A stretch of DNA of 64,000 bases from Mesobacillus persicus (GTDB taxonomy: Bacteria > Bacillota > Bacilli > Bacillales > Cytobacillaceae). A program made the translations under genes and the position numbers. Location of the stretch: the NCBI RefSeq assembly GCF_900109925.1, contig NZ_FOBW01000010.1, positions 131,710 through 195,709 on the forward strand. Reading direction: 5' to 3'. The notes under the pieces are model-generated. The model saw only the letters and a program-made list of their open reading frames with translations. It had not been told where the DNA came from and made no database searches. Within the stretch, counting starts at the first letter, position 1. Each line of letters begins with the position of its first letter. This document shows positions 54,991 to 63,179 of this stretch, one piece after another.

Positions 54991-55614
54991 TTATTTATAA
55001 AAAGATTTTTTCAATATTTCAATGTAAACATCCGCTTCGGCAAATTCATCAGTAAAGTCGTTGTCGCTTTGACCTAATAATTCTGTTTTCTCCATCACTT
55101 GCTTGCTAAATCCTTCAAGGACCCAAAACACGATTTGGACTGCTCTGTTCATATCGACCCCTTCCCTAAATTTTGACTGATCGATATCTTCGAAAATCTT
55201 CGCATAACTACTGTGCATAAGTGCATGATGGTTATGATCCAACTCATGTTTGACCTCACTAGAACTCTCCATATAAGCTGACATGAGAAAGTTAAAAATT
55301 TCGGGATGCTTTTTCATCATCTGACTCTTCATCATCATGATATTTTTTATTCGAACAAAAACATCCGGTTCATCAAACTGTAATTCTGAAAAAAATTCAG
55401 TTTTCAAGACCTCAACAAAATGTTGATGTAAGAACAAATACAAATCCTTTTTACTCTTGAAATAGTGAAACAGCAGACCTTTTGAAATACCAGCGGATTT
55501 GACTATCTCGTTAGTAGAAGCTTGATCGTACCCTTTTTGCGCAAACTCATATATGGCTGCATTTAGGATTCTAAGTTGCTTTTCTTCATCAAGATTAAAA
55601 AACCTGGAAGCCAA
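54991..55614 (-). CDS. TetR family regulator
   Basis: 207 residues. Helix-turn-helix in AAIYEFAQKGYDQASTNEIVKSAGISKGLLFHYFKSKKDLY. TTG at 55614 chosen (AAAGGGAGG upstream); the longer frame would run through the operators. Probably represses itself and the ABC exporter operon downstream. Ligand unknown. Confidence 0.88.
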   Translation of the reverse strand: MASRFFNLDEEKQLRILNAAIYEFAQKGYDQASTNEIVKSAGISKGLLFHYFKSKKDLYLFLHQHFVEVLKTEFFSELQFDEPDVFVRIKNIMMMKSQMMKKHPEIFNFLMSAYMESSSEVKHELDHNHHALMHSSYAKIFEDIDQSKFREGVDMNRAVQIVFWVLEGFSKQVMEKTELLGQSDNDFTDEFAEADVYIEILKKSFYK

Positions 55615-55635
55615 CAGACTACCTCCCTTTCCCTT

Positions 55636-55652
55636 TTGACCAATCTGGTCAA
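55636..55652. promoter_or_regulatory. TetR operator 1
   Basis: TTGACCA-ATC-TGGTCAA, perfect palindrome of 7+3+7, 22 bases before the TetR start. Confidence 0.75.
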
Positions 55653-55669
55653 TTGTATTATATTCCCTT

Positions 55670-55686
55670 TTGACCATAATGGTCAA
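55670..55686. promoter_or_regulatory. TetR operator 2
   Basis: TTGACCA-TAA-TGGTCAA, perfect palindrome, 34 bases from operator 1 (centre to centre), so on nearly the same face of the helix. Confidence 0.75.
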
Positions 55687-55793
55687 TGATATAGGAAACA
55701 AAAAATGCTGATTCCTAAATCTTCAATAAGTGTGCAGGATAACACTGTTTCTTAGTGATAAATGGTACGATGGTGAGGCAAGGAGGGGAACCT

Positions 55794-56273
55794 ATGATTA
55801 TAAAATGGCTGGCCGTCAATATCCTTACCATTTTGGCGATTATCATTTGGAGCCAAATACAAGGCTATCAATCAAACAATATTTTTTTAGGAAAAGTAAT
55901 CGCTCAAGTTGCATTTGTTTTTTTCCTAATCAATTTAAATATGTATTTCGTCTTTCTAATGATTCGAAAAAGCAAAATAAGAGATGTTAAGATTAAGCTA
56001 GCAAGAATATCAAAGAAAATGATGAAGTTCCACGTACCCCTTGCGATAACAGCAACGACACTCATCATTTGCCACGCAGTTATCATGTTTTATGCTCAGT
56101 CTGATCTCCTGAATTACAAAACGGTAACTGGCGTCTTTCTTTTTGGAGTGCTGTCTATCCTTTTATTTAGTGGAATATTGCGGAGAAAAAAAGCAACAGG
56201 AAAACGAAGAAAATTTCATTATACGATGGCATTCCTATTCTTTGGATTGATACTTTTACATATTTTCATTTAG
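55794..56273 (+). CDS. small membrane protein with bis-haem histidine pattern
   Basis: 159 residues with five helices (about 3-19, 33-56, 80-99, 110-127, 142-158). Histidines H80/H94 in one helix and H142/H156 in another, each pair 14 apart, as in ferric-reductase/cytochrome b561-type proteins that hold two b haems. No flavin domain is fused. ATG at 55794 with AGGAGGGG. Divergent from the TetR gene and so near its operators. Function unproven. Confidence 0.7.
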   Translation: MIIKWLAVNILTILAIIIWSQIQGYQSNNIFLGKVIAQVAFVFFLINLNMYFVFLMIRKSKIRDVKIKLARISKKMMKFHVPLAITATTLIICHAVIMFYAQSDLLNYKTVTGVFLFGVLSILLFSGILRRKKATGKRRKFHYTMAFLFFGLILLHIFI

Positions 56274-56304
56274 GCTTTAGGCTTTTAATGAGCCTACCCT
56301 ATAA

Positions 56305-56332
56305 AATCCCTTCATCAAAAGATGTTGGGATT
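56305..56332 (+). terminator. probable terminator after the bis-haem protein gene
   Basis: AATCCC / GGGATT stem with a long loop, followed by ATTCGTTTT; weak. Confidence 0.4.
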
Positions 56333-56469
56333 ATTCGTTTTACTAACCTAAAATGTTTTAAAAAACACTCCCCTATTCCACTAATAATCAAAGCAGACTT
56401 CCGCACGATTAAAAAGGTATAATGGTAAAACAAACCACTTTCGAATTTATATTAGTGAGGATGTAGACC

Positions 56470-57588
56470 ATGAAGAAAATTATCGTTGTAGGCGCTGGAA
56501 TCCTGGGTGCATCTACGGCCTATCAATTATCAAAAAAGAATGTTGAAGTGCTGATTGTCGATCGAAAAGATAAGGGGCAAGCCACAGACGCTGCCGCTGG
56601 AATTGTCTGTCCCTGGGTTTCTCAACGGCGCAATCAAGCTTGGTATCAGCTTGCCAAAGCAGGGGCACGTTTTTATCCGGGTTTAATTGAGGAATTGGAG
56701 CTCCAAGGGGAAACAGCAACAGGCTATGCTCAGGTTGGAGCATTAAGCCTGCAAAAGGATCTAGAGAAATTACACAAAATCAGTGAACGGACGTTAAAAA
56801 GAAAGGCAGATGCTCCTGAAATTGGAGACGTCACCATTCTTAATGAAGATCAAACAAAAGCATATTTCCCTCCAGTTGATAAAGAGTATGCATCTGTTCA
56901 TGTAAGTGGGGCCGCACGAGTAGACGGTAGAGCCCTCCGAGATGCTTTAGTACGTGCTGCGCAAAAAAATGGTGCGAAACTAATTAATGGCGATGCAAAC
57001 CTTTTATATTCAGAAAATCGGGTGACTGGAATTAATGTCGGAGGAGAAGTGTACAAATCTGATATGGTGGTAGTCTGTGCCGGTGCATGGGCTAGTTCAT
57101 TGTTTATGCCATTAGGGATAGATTTCAAAGTGACCTTCCAGAGAGCGCAAATTGTTCACTTAGAGTTGCCTAATACAAACACAAATGATTGGCCTGTCCT
57201 TATTCCCCCTGGCAACCAATACCTAGTAGCATTTGAGAATAGTCGTTTAGTTGCTGGATCAACCCATGAGGATGTAACGGAATTTGATAAACGGGTAACC
57301 GTGGGTGGGTTACAGGAGGTAATCAATAAAGCGACCGAGACGGCTCCTGAGCTTACTAGTAGCACCTTGTTAGAGGTGAGGACAGGTTTCCGCCCCTATA
57401 CTCCAGGGTTTCTCCCTATAATCGGCCCTTTACCTAACTGGGAAGGAATTGTAGTTGCAAATGGATTAGGAGCCTCAGGGTTAACCATGGGTCCATATAT
57501 TGGAAATGAATTAGCTAAGCTTGCAGTCGGAGAAGAATTAGAGATTGATTTAAGCCTATATTCGGTTGCGGGCGCAATTGAAGAATAG
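56470..57588 (+). CDS. FAD-dependent D-amino-acid/glycine oxidase family protein
   Basis: 372 residues of the DAO family. Rossmann FAD motif IIVVGAGILGASTAYQLSKKNVEVLIVD at the N-terminus, and the C-terminal GFRPYTPGFLPIIGP and NGLGASGLTMGP segments. Resembles B. subtilis YurR. Likely oxidises a secondary or D-amino acid; substrate unknown. Confidence 0.87.
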   Translation: MKKIIVVGAGILGASTAYQLSKKNVEVLIVDRKDKGQATDAAAGIVCPWVSQRRNQAWYQLAKAGARFYPGLIEELELQGETATGYAQVGALSLQKDLEKLHKISERTLKRKADAPEIGDVTILNEDQTKAYFPPVDKEYASVHVSGAARVDGRALRDALVRAAQKNGAKLINGDANLLYSENRVTGINVGGEVYKSDMVVVCAGAWASSLFMPLGIDFKVTFQRAQIVHLELPNTNTNDWPVLIPPGNQYLVAFENSRLVAGSTHEDVTEFDKRVTVGGLQEVINKATETAPELTSSTLLEVRTGFRPYTPGFLPIIGPLPNWEGIVVANGLGASGLTMGPYIGNELAKLAVGEELEIDLSLYSVAGAIEE

Positions 57589-57601
57589 GAAAGTTCCGTT
57601 T

Positions 57602-57645
57602 AAAAAAGCCGTCAAAGTAGTATGGATACTTTTGACGGCTTTTTA
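57602..57645. terminator. two-way terminator
   Basis: AAAAAGCCGTCAAAAGTA-type stem, GCCGTCAAAGTA / TACTTTTGACGGC, with T/A runs on both sides; between convergent genes. Confidence 0.88.
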
Positions 57646-57718
57646 TATTACACTCAATTATAGAACTCGCTGATTTAACAAGACATTAATTAGATCAAAA
57701 AACCGTTTAACATTCCGC

Positions 57719-58969
57719 TCATTTTAGGGAAGAGCTAGGAGTGAAGGTAATATGAAAGAGAGACCCTTTTCCTAGTCTACTACTGACCTTTACTTTTCCT
57801 TTCATGGCCTCAATAATGCTGTAGGTTACCATAAGGCCAAGCCCTGTTCCTTTTTTCCCCTTCGTTGAGTAATATGGCTCTCCTAGTCTGTTTAATTGTT
57901 CCTCAGTCATTCCAATGCCTGTATCTTTTATAATGATGTGGACATTGCCTGCTGATACCATCGCTTCAACTGACATACCCCCACCATTTGGCATCGCTTC
58001 TAGTCCATTTTTAATTATGTTGATAAAAGCTTGATGAAATTTCTGGCGATCACCAATCACACTTATTTCTCTACCGTAGGACTGACTGATCTCTACGGCA
58101 TTCATATTTGCTAACGGCATTAGGACGTTTAATACATGATTTAATTCTTTCTGTATATCAATCTCTTCTGAACGATCTAAGGCAGGTCGTGCAAACGTCA
58201 AATAGTCACTAATAACCTGTTCCGCCCGGTTCAACTCATCAACGGCAATCTGGATGAACTCTCTTTTCCTCTCCTCTGGGTAGTCCTTCTCTCCGAGTAG
58301 CTGTAAAAAGCCTTTGACACTTGTTAGCGGGTTGCGAATTTCATGAGAAATCGCCGCACTCATATGACTTACTGCCTCGATTTTTTCTGCCTTTACAAGT
58401 TGTTTCCGCATCAAAGTGTTTTGCCGAATCAACTCAATCGTATAGGAAATGATCCCCGTAGCTAGTGCTGGTACGATTAAAAAGCTGGTCCACACCTCTG
58501 TTATGTGTATAGGTTCTTGTTTTAATAAACTAAAAATCATTAATAAAAGAGAAGTCATAGTAGAAAAAAGCATGGTAACTCCTACGCGCTGGTTCGCTGT
58601 TAACTTCAAGAACCAATTCCGTACCAATATAAACAGACAGGCTACAATAATAAAGACGAACAGAGTTACCCAGAACCCGTAATTCACTCCGATGATGCCT
58701 CTAACCAAAATCACAACAAGTAATAACGGAAACGCAAGCCCAGAGTAAAGACTTCCGATAATAAATGGTACCTGACGTAAATCAAATTGGACCCCATCCG
58801 CTACTTGGGTAGACAATAAGATGCATGAAATTATACTTAAGCTATAGAATAAAAAGGTTGTCCAGCGGATCATCTCCTTTTTAAGCTGTCTTTCTTTTAT
58901 CATTTGCATGAAAAATAATAAGACCAATAGTATTGAGAAATTTAAAAGTAAGTTTTTTGTAAATTCCAA
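57719..58969 (-). CDS. sensor histidine kinase, KinB-like
   Basis: 416-residue membrane kinase. Five to six N-terminal helices of the 5TMR-LYT type (VQFDLRQVPFIIGSLYSG is its hallmark), then HisKA with the phospho-His in SHEIRNPLTSVKGFLQLL, and HATPase with N-box IIKNGLEAM, G1 KDTGIGM and G2 GTGLGLMV. This is the architecture of B. subtilis KinB, which feeds the sporulation phosphorelay. No partner response regulator gene adjoins, as for phosphorelay kinases. TTG at 58969 chosen for TTGGAGAGTG upstream. Confidence 0.87.
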   Translation of the reverse strand: MEFTKNLLLNFSILLVLLFFMQMIKERQLKKEMIRWTTFLFYSLSIISCILLSTQVADGVQFDLRQVPFIIGSLYSGLAFPLLLVVILVRGIIGVNYGFWVTLFVFIIVACLFILVRNWFLKLTANQRVGVTMLFSTMTSLLLMIFSLLKQEPIHITEVWTSFLIVPALATGIISYTIELIRQNTLMRKQLVKAEKIEAVSHMSAAISHEIRNPLTSVKGFLQLLGEKDYPEERKREFIQIAVDELNRAEQVISDYLTFARPALDRSEEIDIQKELNHVLNVLMPLANMNAVEISQSYGREISVIGDRQKFHQAFINIIKNGLEAMPNGGGMSVEAMVSAGNVHIIIKDTGIGMTEEQLNRLGEPYYSTKGKKGTGLGLMVTYSIIEAMKGKVKVSSRLGKGSLFHITFTPSSSLK

Positions 58970-59059
58970 TATGTCACTCTCCAAGATAGCAATAAAGACC
59001 TCAATAAAGATTTTACCGACCCTAAGGGCTAACGGCAACACTTTTATCGACCAAGTTAC

Positions 59060-59089
59060 TTATAAGCACATCGCTGTATTTATTAGCAT
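59060..59089 (-). other. short upstream open frame before the KinB-like gene
   Basis: A strong GGGGGAGGTGA site is followed by ATG and nine codons (MLINTAMCL) to a TAA that is in frame with the kinase; kinase translation can restart at the TTG 90 bases on. It could be a leader peptide or an ancestral start now cut off by a stop. Confidence 0.4.
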
Positions 59090-59270
59090 CACAAAAAATT
59101 CACCTCCCCCTATACGTTCCCATACACTAAGAATAATAAGGTTTATACTGCCTAAACAAAGAGTTTATCTCATTAGAAATGATTGAGATTAACTTCATCT
59201 ATGCTTTACACACAATTGAAAGTTGCCCCTATTTTTTCGTGACAAACTGCTAAATGGAGATGTGATCACC

Positions 59271-61343
59271 ATGGAATTACCTACTATTTTATCTGGGCCG
59301 ATTCTCCGTCGGGTTGAAAAACATCAAGTATATATCTGGATTGCTACAAGTCTTCCTTTGAAAATAATGGCGGAGCTCTATACGATTGAACGAGGCTCCG
59401 AACTAGAAACATTCGAGTACCATCTTCTTAGCAACCAATCGAACACGAACACCGTTCAAATGGGAGAAAAATTATTTATTCATTTAATCAACATCACGCC
59501 ACAGCAGGGCTCGTTTCCAACTGAGACTCTATTAGGCTATAATCTTTTCTTTTTAGATGGTTCCAAAAAAATGGATTTAGATTCATTCGGATTACTCTCT
59601 ACTAGGGATAACGATTCGATAGTATACGGTGGCTTGAAATACCCGTCCTTTTTTATTAATGATCAATTAGAAAGCCATATTCTATACGGTTCTTGCCGAA
59701 AGCTGCATGGAGATGGAGAAGATGCTCTAGCCGCTGGGGACGAGGCAGTATGGGAGTCCTATCTGAACTTAGAAAAACGACCTAGTTCTCTTTTTATGGT
59801 TGGTGATCAAATCTATGCAGATGACGTTGCCGATCCGATTGCCCCTTATATTTTCAAACTTGGGAAAGAATTGATAGGAGCGAATGAACTCTTATCCCTA
59901 TCTAAGCTTGATCATCGGCTTGATAAAACGGTATATCAAGGGAATTTAGCTAAAGTTCATGGCAGAAAGCCCATCATGGATGATTTATGCCAGTTCACCT
60001 CAAGGAAAAGTGATAATCATCTGATGACCATTGGGGAGTATGCAGCGATGTATTTGTTGTCGTGGAGTCCTCAACTTTGGGAGCTAGATGAAAATACATC
60101 ATTTGACCGTCTAGTGGAAGAAGATTCTTACTTTATGTACTACCAAATCAGTGAGGAACTTGAAAGCATTGATACTTATACCCTCGCTCGGAAAGAAAAG
60201 AAATTTAGAGACCAGCAAGAGCAACTAGATAATTTCCAAAACACCCTCCCTCAAGTGCGAAGACTTATGGCAAACGTCCCTACTTATATGATTTTTGATG
60301 ACCATGATTTAACGGATGATTGGAATCTATCATTAGAATGGAAGCAAAAGGTTTCTGAGTCTCCCTTAGGTAGGCATGTGATTGCTAATGGGTTAGCTGC
60401 TTATTGGGCTTTCCAAGGTTGGGGAAACGCCCCATCAGCTTTTAACAATAAATTCCTTAAGACGATGAGAAAACATTTTCAAACTCTTTCAGTTGAGGGA
60501 AGTTCATATGAAAAATGGGCCCAGGTTTTATGGGAATTTGACTCCTGGTCGTTTATTGCTCCAACACAGCCAACAACGGTGTTCCTTGATACTAGAACTC
60601 AAAGAGAGTATCAACACCCCCTCGCAAAGAATGGTTCTCTCAGAGAATGGGTCAAACAAACCATGGAGGGGCCAGAACTAGTAAATCAAAACGGGTGGGA
60701 TAATGTATCGAAGCAATTAGCCGAAAGTGGCTGGGAAGCGGGTAAACCCTTGGTCATTGTTTCACCTGTCCCCTTTTATGGTATTGATTTAATTGAAACC
60801 TTTCTATACAATTACGTCTCTCCATTAAAACTCATAGGAATCCCTGTTCATACATTTTTTGACCTAGAAGCTTGGAAATATAATGGGAAAGGCTTCACTC
60901 AATTTTTACGGACCGTTTCAAACTGGAATCCAAGTACTTGTATTATTTTATCGGGAGATGCGCATTCGGCATCATCGGCCATCTCACACATCCACGGTGA
61001 AGATAGCAAAAATTTAGACATTACCCAGTTTACGAGCAGCCCAATGAAGAATCCAACCTTCTCTGGTTTTCCAGGTGTTTTATTAAAGGGTGCTGTTTGG
61101 TTATTTGAAAAAGATAATCATGCGCCTACTGTACATCGGTACTGCGATTCTAAGTACGCCCTTTATCAAAGTACCGGGAAAACCCCACCTAATCTAACTG
61201 ATTCTATTTGGTCAGAGGAGATCCGTTATCTTCCAATGGAAGACGGGGGAATCATGAAAACGAAAAATAACCTTGGACATTTATGTTTCAAAACTAATCA
61301 TGCGATGAACAATGATTTTCTTGATAATAACAATAAAAATTAA
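59271..61343 (+). CDS. PhoD-like metallophosphatase, no signal peptide
   Basis: 690 residues. PhoD-type metal motifs: ILYGSCRK, FMVGDQIYADDV, MIFDDHDLTDDWN, and ILSGDAHSAS. ATG at 59271 chosen (GGAGATGTGATCACC before it). Secreted PhoD enzymes have a Tat signal; none is visible here, so the protein should be cytoplasmic. It would cleave phosphate mono- or diesters with Fe/Ca; substrate unknown. Confidence 0.85.
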   Translation: MELPTILSGPILRRVEKHQVYIWIATSLPLKIMAELYTIERGSELETFEYHLLSNQSNTNTVQMGEKLFIHLINITPQQGSFPTETLLGYNLFFLDGSKKMDLDSFGLLSTRDNDSIVYGGLKYPSFFINDQLESHILYGSCRKLHGDGEDALAAGDEAVWESYLNLEKRPSSLFMVGDQIYADDVADPIAPYIFKLGKELIGANELLSLSKLDHRLDKTVYQGNLAKVHGRKPIMDDLCQFTSRKSDNHLMTIGEYAAMYLLSWSPQLWELDENTSFDRLVEEDSYFMYYQISEELESIDTYTLARKEKKFRDQQEQLDNFQNTLPQVRRLMANVPTYMIFDDHDLTDDWNLSLEWKQKVSESPLGRHVIANGLAAYWAFQGWGNAPSAFNNKFLKTMRKHFQTLSVEGSSYEKWAQVLWEFDSWSFIAPTQPTTVFLDTRTQREYQHPLAKNGSLREWVKQTMEGPELVNQNGWDNVSKQLAESGWEAGKPLVIVSPVPFYGIDLIETFLYNYVSPLKLIGIPVHTFFDLEAWKYNGKGFTQFLRTVSNWNPSTCIILSGDAHSASSAISHIHGEDSKNLDITQFTSSPMKNPTFSGFPGVLLKGAVWLFEKDNHAPTVHRYCDSKYALYQSTGKTPPNLTDSIWSEEIRYLPMEDGGIMKTKNNLGHLCFKTNHAMNNDFLDNNNKN

Positions 61344-61452
61344 TATCTCCTATCCAACAAAAATTATATTTTTTATGAACCAAAAATGTAGTAATAGCTT
61401 TCGTTCGCTCAAGAGATAATAATCTCGTTGAGTTGAAAGGGGGATATTTCTT

Positions 61453-61863
61453 ATGAGATGGCAAAGGGAACTTTTGAAAATTATGCAAAATAATCGGGAC
61501 AAAAAGCTTGCGCTGGTGATTGACACATCAAGCAATCAAACCGATCATCAAGTGATTGAAAATGTGATTAAATTTGTTGGGGAAATGAATCCTGAGGCAA
61601 CACTGATTCAAGCGGATTTTAAAATTCGCAGCATTGATAAGATTAAGAAAACACCAGCAATTAAATATTATTCTCATGGAAAATCATCGTACACGGAAGT
61701 ATTTGAGTGGGCAAATGCAGAAGAAATTGAAACGCTCATGTATGTAACAGATGTAACAGGCTTTTTATATGACGAACTAGAGGTAAAACCATTTGTTTAT
61801 TGGCTAATACCTGACCAATACAAGCCAAAGGTTCCCTTTGGGAAGCTTCTAAACGTTGTTTAA
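61453..61863 (+). CDS. stand-alone VWA-like (DUF2201 C-terminal) protein
   Basis: 136 residues. LALVIDTSSNQ matches the start of a VWA domain but the metal-binding DxSxS reads DTSSN; IQADFKIR, GKSSYTEVFEWAN and LMYVTDVTGFLYDE follow the pattern of the DUF2201 VWA-like C-terminal half. The N-terminal metallopeptidase-like half seen in full-length DUF2201 proteins is absent. GGGGG precedes the ATG. It may be a small single-domain paralogue or a relic. Confidence 0.6.
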   Translation: MRWQRELLKIMQNNRDKKLALVIDTSSNQTDHQVIENVIKFVGEMNPEATLIQADFKIRSIDKIKKTPAIKYYSHGKSSYTEVFEWANAEEIETLMYVTDVTGFLYDELEVKPFVYWLIPDQYKPKVPFGKLLNVV

Positions 61864-61874
61864 TAAAAGCAAAA

Positions 61875-61903
61875 GTGCCTGACCCCTTAAAGGGTTCAGG
61901 CAC
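61875..61903. terminator. two-way terminator
   Basis: GTGCCTGA-CCC / GGG-TTCAGGCAC stem between convergent genes. Confidence 0.8.
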
Positions 61904-61907
61904 ATCT

Positions 61908-62912
61908 TTATACTCCTTGTTTCATTACTCCTAAGTTTTCTTGTGACGTCCTGATTTCTACGGTTAAGGTACCCTCTCCATAGATAGCTTTTACTAATAA
62001 TGGAACACCAGTTGTATTTAGAAAGCGGAAGTCCTTGCCACCATAAGAGACCGTCGCATCCCTTCCTTCTGGTACATATCCAACCGAAAGAGAGTGATGA
62101 TGCCATTCAACATAGTCGACCCCTAATTTATCCACTGCATTAAATAAGGTGGAAGAGGTTTGGCAGATTCCACCGCCTATGCCCATAACCAATTTCTTAT
62201 TGACTATTTCTTGGGCTGGTTGATAGCCATGAGCGGCATCACTTGGTCCAACTGTATCATTAAAGGAGAAATGGTCGCCTACCCCAAGGATTACATTGTC
62301 AATCGCATCCGCTGAAAGCTCGATATTCTTATTCCTTCCCGCTACTCCTCTATTAAAATACGTAGTGTATGCGGCAACTACGACTTCACCCAATCGGTCA
62401 ACATCCTCTTCCTTGTAGCCACTTGCAGTAATATAAAGCGGTAGTTCAATTTCTCCACCTTCTTCAGAAGCCTGCACAATACTCTCCACCAACTCAGCTT
62501 CTTCAAGAACAACCATCGGTTGCCCCTTTATAATTTTTCCATTTTCATCAATTTGATCGAGTGTGTTCTTCTGATCGTAACCTGGTTTTGAATCCGTCCC
62601 TCTGGCAATCTCCTTTGCCCATTGGGCTATTTCCTTTTCATACTTTTCGTCATCTGTGCCATACCCCATTACTTCAGGTACAATTGTTCTTACAATCTGG
62701 CTGGTCGTTGGGTCGACAACATCTACGGATACAGGCACTGGTGCTGGTTCTGCGATTGGGGTTATTTCAACAACTTCTTCTGCTTCCGGTTCTGTTTCCT
62801 CTGTTATTTCTTCCTCTTGTTGCTCCACTTCCACTCTTTCTGTTGCACAGCCAATTAAACCAATGAAACTACAAATCAATAAAACAAGTATTGCCCATGA
62901 ATGTTTCCCCAT
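61908..62912 (-). CDS. VanW family lipoprotein
   Basis: 334 residues. Lipobox IGC with Cys22, a Glu-rich linker (27-50), and the VanW domain with HFSFNDTVGPSDAAHGYQPA, MGIGGGICQTSSTLFNAV and GKDFRFLNTT. ATG at 62912 chosen (GGGGG five bases upstream). VanW-type domains occur in surface proteins of Firmicutes; function unknown beyond cell-envelope location. Confidence 0.87.
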   Translation of the reverse strand: MGKHSWAILVLLICSFIGLIGCATERVEVEQQEEEITEETEPEAEEVVEITPIAEPAPVPVSVDVVDPTTSQIVRTIVPEVMGYGTDDEKYEKEIAQWAKEIARGTDSKPGYDQKNTLDQIDENGKIIKGQPMVVLEEAELVESIVQASEEGGEIELPLYITASGYKEEDVDRLGEVVVAAYTTYFNRGVAGRNKNIELSADAIDNVILGVGDHFSFNDTVGPSDAAHGYQPAQEIVNKKLVMGIGGGICQTSSTLFNAVDKLGVDYVEWHHHSLSVGYVPEGRDATVSYGGKDFRFLNTTGVPLLVKAIYGEGTLTVEIRTSQENLGVMKQGV

Positions 62913-63179
62913 GTTTTCCCCCACCCCGGATCTCTTTTTTTATATTAAGCTCTTCCTAAGGTATTACCGGAAATAACCAAAGGAATATATTTACATTCCC
63001 TTATTTTATTCCGTCTACAATATGAGTATTCCTGCCTATATGAAGTTTTTTTACAATCAATTTACATTTTTTTTAAAATTTTCATTCAATTGGAGTATAG
63101 GTATTATAAAATAGATACATAGTGTTTCGAAATGATATGTTGAAAAACTCAAAGTATTAGTAGAAAGGAGCATCTGAAA

